DNA of 64,000 nt from Dyadobacter koreensis (GTDB lineage Bacteria > Bacteroidota > Bacteroidia > Cytophagales > Spirosomataceae): contig NZ_FNXY01000001.1 of NCBI RefSeq assembly GCF_900108855.1, positions 868,001-932,000 on the forward strand, in the 5' to 3' direction. This document shows positions 54,310 to 63,994 of the stretch, piece after piece. Position 1 is the first letter of the stretch. The number at the start of each line of letters is the position of its first letter. The position numbers and the translations under genes were made by a program. The notes under the pieces are model-generated. The model did no database searches. It saw only the letters and a list, made by a program, of their open reading frames with translations, and was not told the origin of the DNA.

Positions 54310-55005
54310 CTAAAAGATATTCATCCTTTTATTCAGAGCCTTACGGTATGCGTCTGCAACGGGCACGAATTTCCCGCTAATAACCAGACCACCTTCCTGA
54401 AGAGTGTCTATTTTATTCACCGCCACGATATAAGACCTGTGAACCCGAATAAATCTGGCGAATGGCAACCGCTCTTCGGCAGATTTCAACGTTCCGTGAA
54501 TTGCATACATGGTTTGCTGTGTATGGAATTTGATATAATCCCCCATGGCTTCGGCATAGAGTATATCATCGAATTTCAACCTACGTGTTATGTTCGAATC
54601 CCTGACAAAGATAAATTCGTCATTCACCTGTTGAATGTCTTCTTTCCTGGCCGCTAAAATCTCCCTGACTTTGCTGACTGCCTGTAAAAAACGAGCCGGT
54701 GCAAAGGGTTTGATCAAGTAATCTGCCACATTCAGTTCGAAAGCTTCTACTGCATACTCCTTTTTCGAAGTAGTAAAAATGATAACGATGTCCTTATTTT
54801 TTAAATTCCGGGTTAGCTCCAGGCCGCTCATTTCGGGCATTTCAATATCCAAAAACAAAAGATCAACATTCTTTGTTTGTAAAAAATCATACGCCTCAAT
54901 CGCATTACAGCATTCACAAACCACTTCCAGATCAGAGACCTGGCTCGCCAGTTGTCTCAATGTTGCCCGTGCGATCGGATTATCGTCAATGATTAAACTG
55001 TTCAT
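54310..55005 (-). CDS. LytTR-family response regulator
   Basis: This 231-residue protein has a receiver domain with phosphoacceptor D53 (LLFLDIEMPEMSG) and a C-terminal LytTR DNA-binding domain (ITRRLKFDDILYAEAMGDYI, RFIRVHRSYIVAVNKI). LytTR regulators usually pair with LytS-type kinases; here the neighbour is a hybrid kinase ending in an Hpt domain, which could pass phosphate to D53. Targets unknown. Confidence 0.92.
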   Translation of the reverse strand: MNSLIIDDNPIARATLRQLASQVSDLEVVCECCNAIEAYDFLQTKNVDLLFLDIEMPEMSGLELTRNLKNKDIVIIFTTSKKEYAVEAFELNVADYLIKPFAPARFLQAVSKVREILAARKEDIQQVNDEFIFVRDSNITRRLKFDDILYAEAMGDYIKFHTQQTMYAIHGTLKSAEERLPFARFIRVHRSYIVAVNKIDTLQEGGLVISGKFVPVADAYRKALNKRMNIF

Positions 55006-55194
55006 AATTTGCAGAGCGTGAGATATAAGTTGATTCAGATTTTAAAATTATATAAATGCAGCCCGAATAAGAATATCCAGGCTGCACTGCATTTCAAAAT
55101 TAAGGAAATATATATTTGAGACGCCTAATACATAGCTTTTATCTGTATTTTTTGGCATACGAAAAACAGCAAACTTCTGAATAACATTTTTGGT

Positions 55195-55749
55195 TCAGAA
55201 AATCGCGTCAAGCGGCTCGGCTTCCGGAAAATCAATTGGAATATTGGTTGTTGCGTAAATATAATTAGTGAAAACCCTCGCCGCGACCAGTCCGATCAGT
55301 TCAATGACTGCCTCCTCCTTGTAGCCAGCCATAAAAAACCGTATTAAAAGAGATTCATCAGGCACGCCTTTATTTTCCGCAATGGATTTCGCCAGCTGTA
55401 AAGTGGCATATAATTTCCTGTTTTCTACCTCGCCTTTTCTTATTGCGATCGTTTCTGCTTTCGAAAAACCTCTTTTTATTGCCGCCTCTGTATGGCCTGC
55501 CAGGCAGTAGGCGCAGCCGTTAACTTCTGATACGATCAGGGCGATTGCCTCGCGCTCTTTTCCCGAAAAAATACCATGGTTCAACTCGTCTTCAAATTCA
55601 AGAAAACCTTTTAACGCATGGGAAGAATATCCGATCGTAGCATATAGGTTTGGCACTTCACCCAGGTGTTTTTTTAACCGCTCCAAAATGACTCTCGAAT
55701 CAGAACCAACTTGTTCTGCTGTCGGCACCTCAAATGATCTCCTGCTCAT
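55195..55749 (-). CDS. AhpD-like peroxidase-related protein
   Basis: This protein of about 184 residues belongs to the carboxymuconolactone decarboxylase/AhpD fold: NGCAYCLAGHTEAAIKRG holds the CxxC redox pair and downstream His. I place the start at 55749 (MSRRSFEVPTAEQVG), 4 bp after the dps stop; an ATG at 55773 would overlap dps. It likely reduces peroxides or acts as a thiol-dependent partner. It forms an oxidative-stress pair with dps. Confidence 0.85.
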   Translation of the reverse strand: MSRRSFEVPTAEQVGSDSRVILERLKKHLGEVPNLYATIGYSSHALKGFLEFEDELNHGIFSGKEREAIALIVSEVNGCAYCLAGHTEAAIKRGFSKAETIAIRKGEVENRKLYATLQLAKSIAENKGVPDESLLIRFFMAGYKEEAVIELIGLVAARVFTNYIYATTNIPIDFPEAEPLDAIF

Positions 55750-55753
55750 TGCC

Positions 55754-56230
55754 TTACTTTTTGAAATGCGCACGAATCATCCAGGCCATTTCCTCATGCG
55801 TTTCCATCAAACCTGTTATATAATCACTCGTTCCAAGATCACCAAATTCGTTGGCAAACGGATTTATTTTCCCTCTTAAAAATTCGATAATACTTTCATG
55901 GTCTTCCAGCAATTCCCTTAAAAATCCAAAACTGTCATTGTCCCTGGCAGTCGCCTCAGTTAAATGCGTCAGTTGAAGAAGCTGGGTTAATGTGGCTGGT
56001 GCATAATGTCCGATCTTCCGTATACGCTCGGCGACACCATCCGTCAATTCATCCAGCTGCCGATACTGAGCTTCGAAAAACAGATGCATGGAATGAAAAT
56101 CCGGTCCTTCAACGTTCCAATGTGCTTTTCTCGTTTTTGTATACAAAACATATTCATCCGCCAGAAGTTTTACCAATTGTGCGGCAACAGCATGTCTGTT
56201 TTCCTCTTTAATTCCGATATTCGTTTTCAT
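55754..56230 (-). CDS. dps: Dps family ferritin-like DNA-protection protein
   Basis: This 158-residue protein has the Dps ferroxidase signature ARKAHWNVEGPDFHSMHLFF followed by QLDELTDGVAERI. Dps forms 12-mers that oxidise iron with peroxide, store the mineral and shield DNA. Most or all inter-subunit His, Asp and Glu ligands appear to be present. It is followed 4 bp later by an AhpD-like gene, supporting a joint peroxide-defence role. No OxyR-like site could be identified upstream. Confidence 0.93.
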   Translation of the reverse strand: MKTNIGIKEENRHAVAAQLVKLLADEYVLYTKTRKAHWNVEGPDFHSMHLFFEAQYRQLDELTDGVAERIRKIGHYAPATLTQLLQLTHLTEATARDNDSFGFLRELLEDHESIIEFLRGKINPFANEFGDLGTSDYITGLMETHEEMAWMIRAHFKK

Positions 56231-56469
56231 AAGAAATTTGTTTACTGGTATAGGTAGATACTTTTTTTTGATAAACTAAAATTAGTCTTTCCTTTACCAG
56301 TCAATTCCCTGTTTTCGGTGAACAGGCATTTCTTGTCGTTGAATAGCTTATCGGGATGGTTACCGTTTGTCTGTCAATTTCTATTAAAACGGAAAGAAAA
56401 AAATGCGCAGCATCCTTTCGAATACTGCGCAGATCAGCGACCGTTTCATCAGCGCTACGTTTTTAGCTA

Positions 56470-57330
56470 TTAATAAGTCAGACTTTTCAGATACGCAATT
56501 GTCTGCGGAACCTGTGTGGCATAACTTGGACTTTCATCCTCAATATAAAAATGCTGGATCGAGGACTTTTTTGCCGCTCTTAAAATCGTCGGAATATCCA
56601 GTTGTCCGGTTCCCAAAGCCACGTCATTTTCAACCGGAGTTCCTCCTGAAAGATTACCTTTTACACCTTTCCGCAAATCTTTCATATGAACCAGCTTAAA
56701 GCGTGTCGGGTATTTCCTGATCAAAGCTGCAGGATCTTGTCCGGGAAAGAATGCCCATAACATATCCAGTTCAAAACTTACATAGTTCGGATCGGTTTTC
56801 TGAATAATATAGTCCATCAAAGTTCCATCACCATGCTTCTCGAATTCGTATCCGTGGTTATGATAACAGAAAGTCAGTCCAAATTCATCCTTTAACTGCT
56901 TACCGATTTTATTGAAATCAGCTACCGTTTTTTCCGCCATTTCTAATGTGAAAGGCCCTTCGTGAGGAATCCATGCTACCCGAACAAAACTAGCTCCAAG
57001 CGCCTTGGCATTTTGGCCAACTTCCTGAGTTTTGTTCAATGCATCGGCATAACCTACACCGAAGGATGAACATTTTATTCCGCGTTCGTCCAGCAATTTA
57101 CGAAGTTCCGGAGCGGTTTTCCCAAACAAACTTGAAAACTCCATATCCTTGATCCCTAAGCCTTTCAGCGTATCCAAAGTGGCAGCAGCATCTTTGCTGA
57201 GACTTTTCCTGAAGGTATAAGAAACCATACCCGGCTGCTCTGTAAAAAGCGGTTTCCCTTTTTGCGCGTAAAGATTATCGTTACCCAAAGTGAGGGCGAG
57301 AGCAAGAAAAGTCAGGTGTTTAATTTTCAT
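56470..57330 (-). CDS. Secreted sugar-phosphate isomerase/epimerase-like TIM barrel
   Basis: This 286-residue protein has a signal peptide (MKIKHLTFLALALTLGNDNL, cleavage near YAQ) and the AP endonuclease 2-type TIM barrel: GLGIKDMEFSSLFG, FCYHNHGYEFEKHGDG, SFELDMLWAFFPGQDP, RFKLVHMKDLRKG and FYIEDES, with metal-ligand His, Asp and Glu. Bacteroidota often export such isomerases for sugar catabolism. Substrate unknown. Confidence 0.87.
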   Translation of the reverse strand: MKIKHLTFLALALTLGNDNLYAQKGKPLFTEQPGMVSYTFRKSLSKDAAATLDTLKGLGIKDMEFSSLFGKTAPELRKLLDERGIKCSSFGVGYADALNKTQEVGQNAKALGASFVRVAWIPHEGPFTLEMAEKTVADFNKIGKQLKDEFGLTFCYHNHGYEFEKHGDGTLMDYIIQKTDPNYVSFELDMLWAFFPGQDPAALIRKYPTRFKLVHMKDLRKGVKGNLSGGTPVENDVALGTGQLDIPTILRAAKKSSIQHFYIEDESPSYATQVPQTIAYLKSLTY

Positions 57331-57779
57331 ATTAAAAGGATAAGTGATTATAGAAATTTCAGGACCAAGATCGTTTATAATGGACGAATTAAAACGCTGG
57401 TGCCCCTGTCAAATGTTTTAATAATTTTAAATAACATCCATGTTTCCGCTTCGACAGCATATCTGGAATCTGTAAAGCCCTTTTTTTGTTGTCACAAAGT
57501 GTGTTTCAATGGTCAGATTCAAAACACCAAAACAGACTCTTTATAGTTCACCAATGCTTATCGTGATTAAGATAATTTACTTATTCACAGGAAAAGCAGA
57601 TGAAAGCAAATCTTTACTTAATACCATGCAAGCGATCATGGACGCTTTCGCCGGTAAGGATGGAAAACCTACTTTGTCAGGAGCGCGCGCGATGGTAGCT
57701 AACATCCGTTGCAAGGGTAGTACTGGCTGGGCATCCATCTGAGAAATGACGTAAAGTTTTAGGGACATGAAATAATGTC
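57331..57779. other. Intergenic region with a possible gene fragment
   Basis: 449 bp without a clear gene. The frame at 57509-57742 (plus, 77 codons) contains GKADESKSLLNTMQAIMDAF and GKPTLSGARAMVANIRCKGS, which looks protein-like but has a poor N-terminus and no recognised family. It may be a remnant. It is not called as a gene. Confidence 0.4.
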
Positions 57780-58409
57780 TTACCTGCTTCTTGATAATGT
57801 AACAGTTGCCGTCTTTTCGTGTCTCGGATCCGCACTGCTGTAAAAGCTGGAACCATCCGCCTTTTGAAATGAAAATGCAAAAGTAATAGTCAGCTGATCA
57901 TCCTGCCACCTTCCAGTCCGGCCTTCCGACATTGTAAAGTTTGGCAATACCCTTTTTGCTTCATCTATGGGGCGAAAACTGAACTTTAATTTATGGAAAT
58001 CATCTTTTTCGACAGATCCGTAAATTTCATATTCCTCTGTTCCTAGCCGGCTCGTAACGTTTGCGATACCGTCAAATCCAGTCTTATTTTTTGTAGGAAT
58101 CCCGCTCCTCCGCCTGGATTTCCTGCTTGCTTTTGCTTCCCGTTCTTTCTCGGTTGTGGGCTCAAAAATTTCCAGTTTTATATTTTTTGAAACATTATCA
58201 GGATCTTTGAAGCTCCCTTCCCATCGTCCAATCAGCAATTTTGCATTTTCGTCACGATTGTAAGCCCATGGCCGGTCACCATAATCCGACCATTTGCTGT
58301 AATAATATTTGCATTGATACACCCCCCAGCTAATAAAAGCCAACGCAAGAATAAAGAGCAGCAATCCCTTCGCTGAATTCTTATTTTTAGGTGTTTCGTT
58401 TTCTTTCAT
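57780..58409 (-). CDS. Uncharacterised single-pass membrane protein
   Basis: This 209-residue protein has a short cytoplasmic N-terminus, one membrane helix (GLLLFILALAFISWGVYQ, residues about 15-32) and an extracytoplasmic part with lipocalin-like beta segments: LLIGRWEGSFKDPDNV near residue 58 and QDDQLTITFAFSFQKADGSS near the end. I do not recognise the family. It is divergently oriented to the large sensor-like gene at 58639 and shares its upstream region. Confidence 0.65.
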   Translation of the reverse strand: MKENETPKNKNSAKGLLLFILALAFISWGVYQCKYYYSKWSDYGDRPWAYNRDENAKLLIGRWEGSFKDPDNVSKNIKLEIFEPTTEKEREAKASRKSRRRSGIPTKNKTGFDGIANVTSRLGTEEYEIYGSVEKDDFHKLKFSFRPIDEAKRVLPNFTMSEGRTGRWQDDQLTITFAFSFQKADGSSFYSSADPRHEKTATVTLSRSR

Positions 58410-58638
58410 GGCGATGGCTGATTTCCCGGAAGGTTCCGCAGAAAGTTATGTGAATATTACTTAAACAAAACACCTAAAAATTAAGTAAAAATATACAACC
58501 GTTAAATCAAAACAGGGTAACGTCCTATCAACTTAATATTGAATTTTATTAACTTTAAAACACTGTAAATCAAAAGACTGATTGCACAATTGATAAGATA
58601 AGCACTCAAATCCCTTCCCGATATGAGCGTATATCGCT

Positions 58639-61600
58639 TTGCCCGACAACAATGAGAATATCCCGGAGCTTTACCAAGATTTTTCTGAGAAACAAACCAT
58701 TGCTAAAAGGATTTTAATTATGAAATCATTTTTACCCAGCCGAGAACAAATTCCATTCATGGTAACACTGGCCATTTTGCTTTCGCTGGGTGCGATGTAC
58801 TATTTTAGTTATCTGCCAGCCAGCCAGAATGATGTGAATCGCTGGAAATTCCGGACTTTGCAAAATGTTAACAGAAATATACAAGATAAACTTACGAACG
58901 GCTATACTTTGCTTGAAACATATTTGCCCTCAAAAAACAATAAGGATTATAAAGTAATAAACAGGCGCATTCAACTTCTGGAAAATTTTCCACTGATGCC
59001 CATTTCCCCGGTTGCCGATAGGGACACGGTCCGAAAATACATGATAACGCCAAAAAATGAACTGTTAATTACCAGAGTTGACACCTTCAGTAAGCTAAAA
59101 ATCTCCTTTCGTTATAATTTCGAAGATTTTATTAAACCGCTTCTCCCAAACTATGTATTTGACCATTATATTGTCGTCAATAAAGATGCGGTCATCTACC
59201 AGACGTTTTCGTCCGGGTTCGACTATTCTGCCGATTCGCTTTCCAAATATTTGAAAACACTTTCAGGTACAACAATTAAGGATAAAGAATTCGGCGGCAT
59301 TCCATATAAACTTTTCAATCAGCCTGTTGTGTGCGATCGCAACACCAAATTTACCGTAATAGGACTTATCACACTGGAACGGTATGAGCACGAAAAGAGC
59401 AAACTTTCACCAAGCATCATCCTGTTGCTGATCACGATTTTCAGCTGTATTGTAATCACTTTTCCAATTATCAAACTTTATAGTTTAGGAAAAGAAGACA
59501 GATTAACGATAACAGATGCCCTGTCATCGGCAGTGGTATCGATGGTTATGATTTCTCTGTTATTTTTTATCTTTTTAAAATATAACGAATTATATATTGA
59601 CAATAAAAATGATTCAAAGGAAGTGTTAGCGCATACCATTGAATCTTTCTTCCTAAAAGAAATCAAGGAAGATTCTACAAAACTATCGCATTTAGATACC
59701 CTGATGAAAAATAATCCTATGTCTCAACAAACCCTTTTTGGCGTTGGAAAAGGCACGATTCGGGATAGCAGCGGGAAAAATGTAGGTTTGACTCCGCTCG
59801 ATTCCCTGACACGCGACATCAGACTTGACAGGATTTTCTGGATGACTGCCAGCGGGGGGGAAGCCTTTGCGTGGAAGGCTGACACAAACAGGGTTTTCTT
59901 TCCTGGAAATTTTTCAAAAAGAACATATTTCCAAAAAATTACAGAAAGCAACCCAACTTTCGGTTCAAAATTTTACGTGGATCAGGTCTATTCGTGGATC
60001 GACGGAGTCTTTTATACCGTTTTAGCCCTACCGTCCAAAGTGCCGAACATGAAAGTGGTTGCGGCAACGATTAACTTGAAAAGCCTTGACAGTATAAAAG
60101 TACCGACAGGCTATACCTTTGCCATGACCAGGGATAACGGCGAAGTTATTTACCATTCCAACAAAGCGAAAAACCTGAATGAAAATTTATTGCTGGAATT
60201 TTCAGAACGTGAGAAAATCGCCGGTGCTATTAAAACGCGCTCCTCTGCGACTTTTAAATCCAGTTACTTTGGACGTAATTATGATGTACTGGTTCAACCG
60301 ATTTCAATGCTGCCGTATCATCTGGTCATTATGGACGACAGAGCTTACGTTGACTTTCGGAATATCGACGTTTATAGCTTCACGTTCTCCATGCAGTTCC
60401 TGTTGTTCATTTTTTTTACAATTCAGATACTGGCTGTCTTTTTCGCCTCTTCCAAACGCTCCCTGTATTCCAATCAATCTTACGAAACCAGCTGGATAGG
60501 GCCAAAAATTTCCTCCCATCAAGAGTATATTAAGGCCACAGTCTTTCACTTTTATATTGCTATTTTGTTAAGCTGTTTTGACTTCGAAACAGTGATTTGC
60601 AGGTTTTACTGTCTCTTTTTTTCGATATCATTATTACCAGTTTTTCTAAATTTACTGTTTGTAAATAAATATCGGTATGAAGAAAATAATATGCTCCGGA
60701 AATATAAATCCAGGGCATTATTCTGCGCCGCATTTTTCCCTACCGCTTTGTCTCTACTTTCCTTTTTTATTTTCAATGAATCTCTTTTGATATTTTGGGC
60801 TTTTTTTACATTAAGTGTTTTGCCAATCTTTTTCACGTGCATTTATAAACGTAAACGGTTCACACATAAAACAATTATTGACGAAATTGCCGCAAAAATA
60901 AATTACCGGCAAACATTTACCTGCCTGATACTTTCAGGTATGCTATTGACCAATGGCCTTCCGATCATCTTTTTTTTCTCTTCCGCTTTCAACTTTGACC
61001 AGCATCTTACAGCCCGTTTTAAACAGCATGAGTTCGCTAAAAATTTTCAGAATAATTTGATAAAAAGGAAAGAAATAATGGATTTATCACCCGTTTTTCT
61101 GGAACAGAATATTTACAAAGATGCATTATGGATCAACAATTTTGAAATAACCGAAAATCCGGTTAGCGAGGAAACCACAGAAGATTCAATCACGATAGAC
61201 TTTCTCAATAGTCTGCGTATCTACACAGGTGGAAACGTGGAAAGTGTGAAAGATTTTAACAAATCAAAAGGTTTTGACTTTTCTTATTTCTTCAATAATC
61301 TGTTAAAGCAGGTAACAACAAATGACAACCTGACCAAGACAAATTTTCGGATCATAGGAGATTATTATCTATGTCTGACCTCCGCTAAACTCAACTTCTC
61401 CTTACCGTCGCCCTATGCCGCGCAGGGCTTTTTCTTCTGGCTGACTTTTACCGGAATGCTCGTGATCATTTTCGTTTTGCTCTACGGACTGATCAACAAA
61501 ATATACTCGCTTAATTTGCCAAAAACCGGTATCTGGAAACACTTAGATGAGGAAATTCTGAGAAATAATGAGCTCAACCGATTCGTTTTTCTAATAAAAA

Positions 61601-62676
61601 CACCGGGCGCAGACCAAAGCGAATTTATAAAAAAAATAATAAAATCCGACCCTAAAAACATCATTGCAGCCGGCCAATCACTTGACGACGACACCTATTT
61701 GAAAAGATTCTTTAAAGAGATTGACCTATCTGCACCAAACGAAAAAATCAGCCTGCTGGACAAGACCATGGACGATTTCAGGGCCAAATTCAAACCGGAA
61801 ACAAACACTGAATCGCTGATCGTGATACAACACTTTGAATACAACTTCCGGGATTCTTCTTCGAATCTTGAAAAGCTGAAAAAACTGGAAGAAACCTACC
61901 GTACAGCCAAAAGCAAAGACTTAAAAATATTGATTCTATCTACCATCCACCCTAGTACCCTGATTGATGCGCTTGACGAATCTGAGGACAAGATAACGGA
62001 TCATTACAGTAGCGAAAGATGGCAGGTTTTACTAGCCAACTTCCGTGTCGTCAGTCAGAGACTTCCTAAGTTTAAAATATCCAAAGCAGATTTAAAATCC
62101 GACATATATCGGGAAACGCAGTACAGCAACTATATAAACAAACTCGCAGAGCCAGCCATTCGAGTTTTCAAGGAACACTCCAAAAACGGGATATTGGCTG
62201 ATGAGCAAAGTCTTTCTTACAAATTGCAGCTGACATCGTACCACTTTTATGGAGCCTTATGGCAGTCCTTTTCAAAGGCAGAAAAGTTTATGCTTTACGA
62301 TCTGGCGGAAGACGGGCTTGTAAACTCTTATGATAAAAACACGCTTTACATCCTTTTGGACAAAGGAGTTGTTATTGAAAACAATGGCATGTTAAAAATA
62401 TTCAGCCGCGGTTTTAGAAATTATATTCTCACAGGTCTGGGGAGTTACGAGATGGAGAAACTCATTGAAAAAATTAACGATAACCGTAACTGGAATAAAA
62501 TTAAACTTCCGCTTACCCTTATTTCGATTGCCATTATCGGTTTTTTGTTGTCTTCTCAGCATGAAGCCAGCGCAAAACTTGTGACTTCTCTGGGAGCTCT
62601 CGCAACATTATTACCTACAATTATCAAGATTTTATCGTCACTGGGAAGTGATAATTCCTCACAGAAAGGAAAATGA
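58639..62676 (+). CDS. Giant membrane sensor-like protein with Cache-like and degenerate NTPase-like parts
   Basis: The protein has 1345 residues. TM1 is at about 38-58, followed by a first extracytoplasmic domain (60-255), TM2-3 (258-313), and a second domain at about 320-570 with a dCache pattern (FSKRTYFQKI near 428, then a second PDC-like lobe). At least six helices follow between 580 and 785, then a third outside segment and a helix at 930-953. The cytoplasmic part looks like an AAA/STAND NTPase that lost Walker A (LIKTPGADQSEF at about 985), with SLIVIQHFEY as Walker B-like and a winged-helix-like region at about 1215-1275. Two helices end it. A TTG at 58639 or an ATG at 58720 (preceded by AAAGGA) may be the start. 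Family not identified. Confidence 0.72.
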   Translation: MPDNNENIPELYQDFSEKQTIAKRILIMKSFLPSREQIPFMVTLAILLSLGAMYYFSYLPASQNDVNRWKFRTLQNVNRNIQDKLTNGYTLLETYLPSKNNKDYKVINRRIQLLENFPLMPISPVADRDTVRKYMITPKNELLITRVDTFSKLKISFRYNFEDFIKPLLPNYVFDHYIVVNKDAVIYQTFSSGFDYSADSLSKYLKTLSGTTIKDKEFGGIPYKLFNQPVVCDRNTKFTVIGLITLERYEHEKSKLSPSIILLLITIFSCIVITFPIIKLYSLGKEDRLTITDALSSAVVSMVMISLLFFIFLKYNELYIDNKNDSKEVLAHTIESFFLKEIKEDSTKLSHLDTLMKNNPMSQQTLFGVGKGTIRDSSGKNVGLTPLDSLTRDIRLDRIFWMTASGGEAFAWKADTNRVFFPGNFSKRTYFQKITESNPTFGSKFYVDQVYSWIDGVFYTVLALPSKVPNMKVVAATINLKSLDSIKVPTGYTFAMTRDNGEVIYHSNKAKNLNENLLLEFSEREKIAGAIKTRSSATFKSSYFGRNYDVLVQPISMLPYHLVIMDDRAYVDFRNIDVYSFTFSMQFLLFIFFTIQILAVFFASSKRSLYSNQSYETSWIGPKISSHQEYIKATVFHFYIAILLSCFDFETVICRFYCLFFSISLLPVFLNLLFVNKYRYEENNMLRKYKSRALFCAAFFPTALSLLSFFIFNESLLIFWAFFTLSVLPIFFTCIYKRKRFTHKTIIDEIAAKINYRQTFTCLILSGMLLTNGLPIIFFFSSAFNFDQHLTARFKQHEFAKNFQNNLIKRKEIMDLSPVFLEQNIYKDALWINNFEITENPVSEETTEDSITIDFLNSLRIYTGGNVESVKDFNKSKGFDFSYFFNNLLKQVTTNDNLTKTNFRIIGDYYLCLTSAKLNFSLPSPYAAQGFFFWLTFTGMLVIIFVLLYGLINKIYSLNLPKTGIWKHLDEEILRNNELNRFVFLIKTPGADQSEFIKKIIKSDPKNIIAAGQSLDDDTYLKRFFKEIDLSAPNEKISLLDKTMDDFRAKFKPETNTESLIVIQHFEYNFRDSSSNLEKLKKLEETYRTAKSKDLKILILSTIHPSTLIDALDESEDKITDHYSSERWQVLLANFRVVSQRLPKFKISKADLKSDIYRETQYSNYINKLAEPAIRVFKEHSKNGILADEQSLSYKLQLTSYHFYGALWQSFSKAEKFMLYDLAEDGLVNSYDKNTLYILLDKGVVIENNGMLKIFSRGFRNYILTGLGSYEMEKLIEKINDNRNWNKIKLPLTLISIAIIGFLLSSQHEASAKLVTSLGALATLLPTIIKILSSLGSDNSSQKGK

Positions 62677-62753
62677 TACGCAGGACAATCAACCAATTAG
62701 GTATGTAAAAACTGTACAGGCCGGGGTGATTGGATAGTGGGAACTTTATAGAG

Positions 62754-63281
62754 TTATAGTCTTTTTAAATACCGCTCCTTCAACACGTTATAATGGTGAA
62801 TACTATGCCCTACAGCCATCCAGCCTAAACTTCGCGCCGAGTAAGGCTCCACACTTGTAAAACCTTTGAAATCAAGCATTTCGTCGGTCATATTTTTAAA
62901 AAGTGTGATTGTTGCATTTCTTACTGCCAAAAGTTCTTCGGCTATATCTTCCAAAGTTCTGTTATGTGCGTTAAAATCTTTATTGTATTCCTGGCCCTGA
63001 GGAATTTCGAGAACGACGTCAACCCGGCGGGAATAACAGAACGCCTTATACGCATAGTACCGCTCGTCATCGGCAAGGTGGATGAAAACTTGTTTGACTG
63101 TCCATTTATTCTCGGCATAGGCATAGTCTTCCCATGGTGCAGGTATAGAGCGAACCAAATCAAACATCTGATTTTTATTGTATTCCAGTGCTTCTATTAA
63201 ATTATCGCCCGTTGCCAGATCAAAGAAATAAGGATACCATTTCGGAGCGTCTTCCGGATTAGGGCGGCCAATTATTTTCAT
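62754..63281 (-). CDS. DinB-family protein
   Basis: This 175-residue protein has the DinB four-helix bundle pattern with metal-binding His: KWTVKQVFIHLADDERYYAY, RTLEDIAEELLAVRNATITL and the closing GWMAVGHSIHHYNVLKERYL. Members are often thiol transferases (bacillithiol- or mycothiol-dependent), but the substrate here is unknown. Alone on the minus strand. Confidence 0.87.
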   Translation of the reverse strand: MKIIGRPNPEDAPKWYPYFFDLATGDNLIEALEYNKNQMFDLVRSIPAPWEDYAYAENKWTVKQVFIHLADDERYYAYKAFCYSRRVDVVLEIPQGQEYNKDFNAHNRTLEDIAEELLAVRNATITLFKNMTDEMLDFKGFTSVEPYSARSLGWMAVGHSIHHYNVLKERYLKRL

Positions 63282-63385
63282 AATTTAATTTTTTATTTTT
63301 AGTGATATAAAATTATAGCTTCACTACAAAGATCGCACTATACAGACCGCACAAAAATTATTTAAAATAACGTTTGCCGTGCTCT

Positions 63386-63393
63386 TATCTTTG
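63386..63393 (+). promoter_or_regulatory. Bacteroidota -7 element (TATCTTTG)
   Basis: A perfect TAnnTTTG match 29 bp upstream of the ATG at 63422. It lies downstream of an alternative start at 63374, which makes the later start more likely. Confidence 0.45.
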
Positions 63394-63421
63394 CTTCCTG
63401 TTCTCAATGCAAAACAAAATC

Positions 63422-63994
63422 ATGAAATCATTTTTCCAACAATTTACTATCCTTTCAGCCACCGAACTCGACCAGCTTGACCCTTTCATCATAAACAAAA
63501 GGCTAAAAAAAGGAGATTTTCTGATTCAGGAAGGAAAAATCTGTGACGAAGTCGTATTTATAAAAACGGGAATTCTGCGCTCTTTTTACTATTCTGACAA
63601 GTCAGAGGAAATTACATATTGTCTTACTTTTCCGGGTAATGTGATGACTGCTTTTTCATCTTTCATCACTGGAAATCCTACCGAAGAAACTATTCAGGCT
63701 TTGACAGATGCAGAACTTGTAATTATAAAAAAGGAGAACCTGGAAAAACTTTATCAAAAAGGGAGCGCCTGGCTGAAATTGGGAAAACATCTAAGTGAAC
63801 TCCAATATATAGCGCTGGAAAACAGGATTTTCGGATACCAGAAATACAGTGCAAAAAAGCGCTATGAGGAACTTTTGACTAAACAAGCCGAATTTATCCA
63901 GAATGTCCCGATCCAGTATCTGGCTTCCTATCTGAACATTACGCCGAGACATCTGAGTCGGTTGCGCAGGGAAATCAGCCAAAAAGCATTTTAG
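63422..63994 (+). CDS. Crp/Fnr-family transcriptional regulator
   Basis: This protein of about 190 residues has an N-terminal cyclic-nucleotide-binding-like domain (KRLKKGDFLIQEGKICDEVV, FIKTGILRSFYYSDKSEEIT) and a C-terminal HTH (IQYLASYLNITPRHLSRLRR). The domain lacks the conserved Arg-Glu cAMP pocket pattern, so another ligand or none is likely. I chose the ATG at 63422 (MKSFFQQFTILSATEL); the promoter-like element at 63386 argues against the start at 63374, while 63407 remains possible. Confidence 0.85.
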   Translation: MKSFFQQFTILSATELDQLDPFIINKRLKKGDFLIQEGKICDEVVFIKTGILRSFYYSDKSEEITYCLTFPGNVMTAFSSFITGNPTEETIQALTDAELVIIKKENLEKLYQKGSAWLKLGKHLSELQYIALENRIFGYQKYSAKKRYEELLTKQAEFIQNVPIQYLASYLNITPRHLSRLRREISQKAF

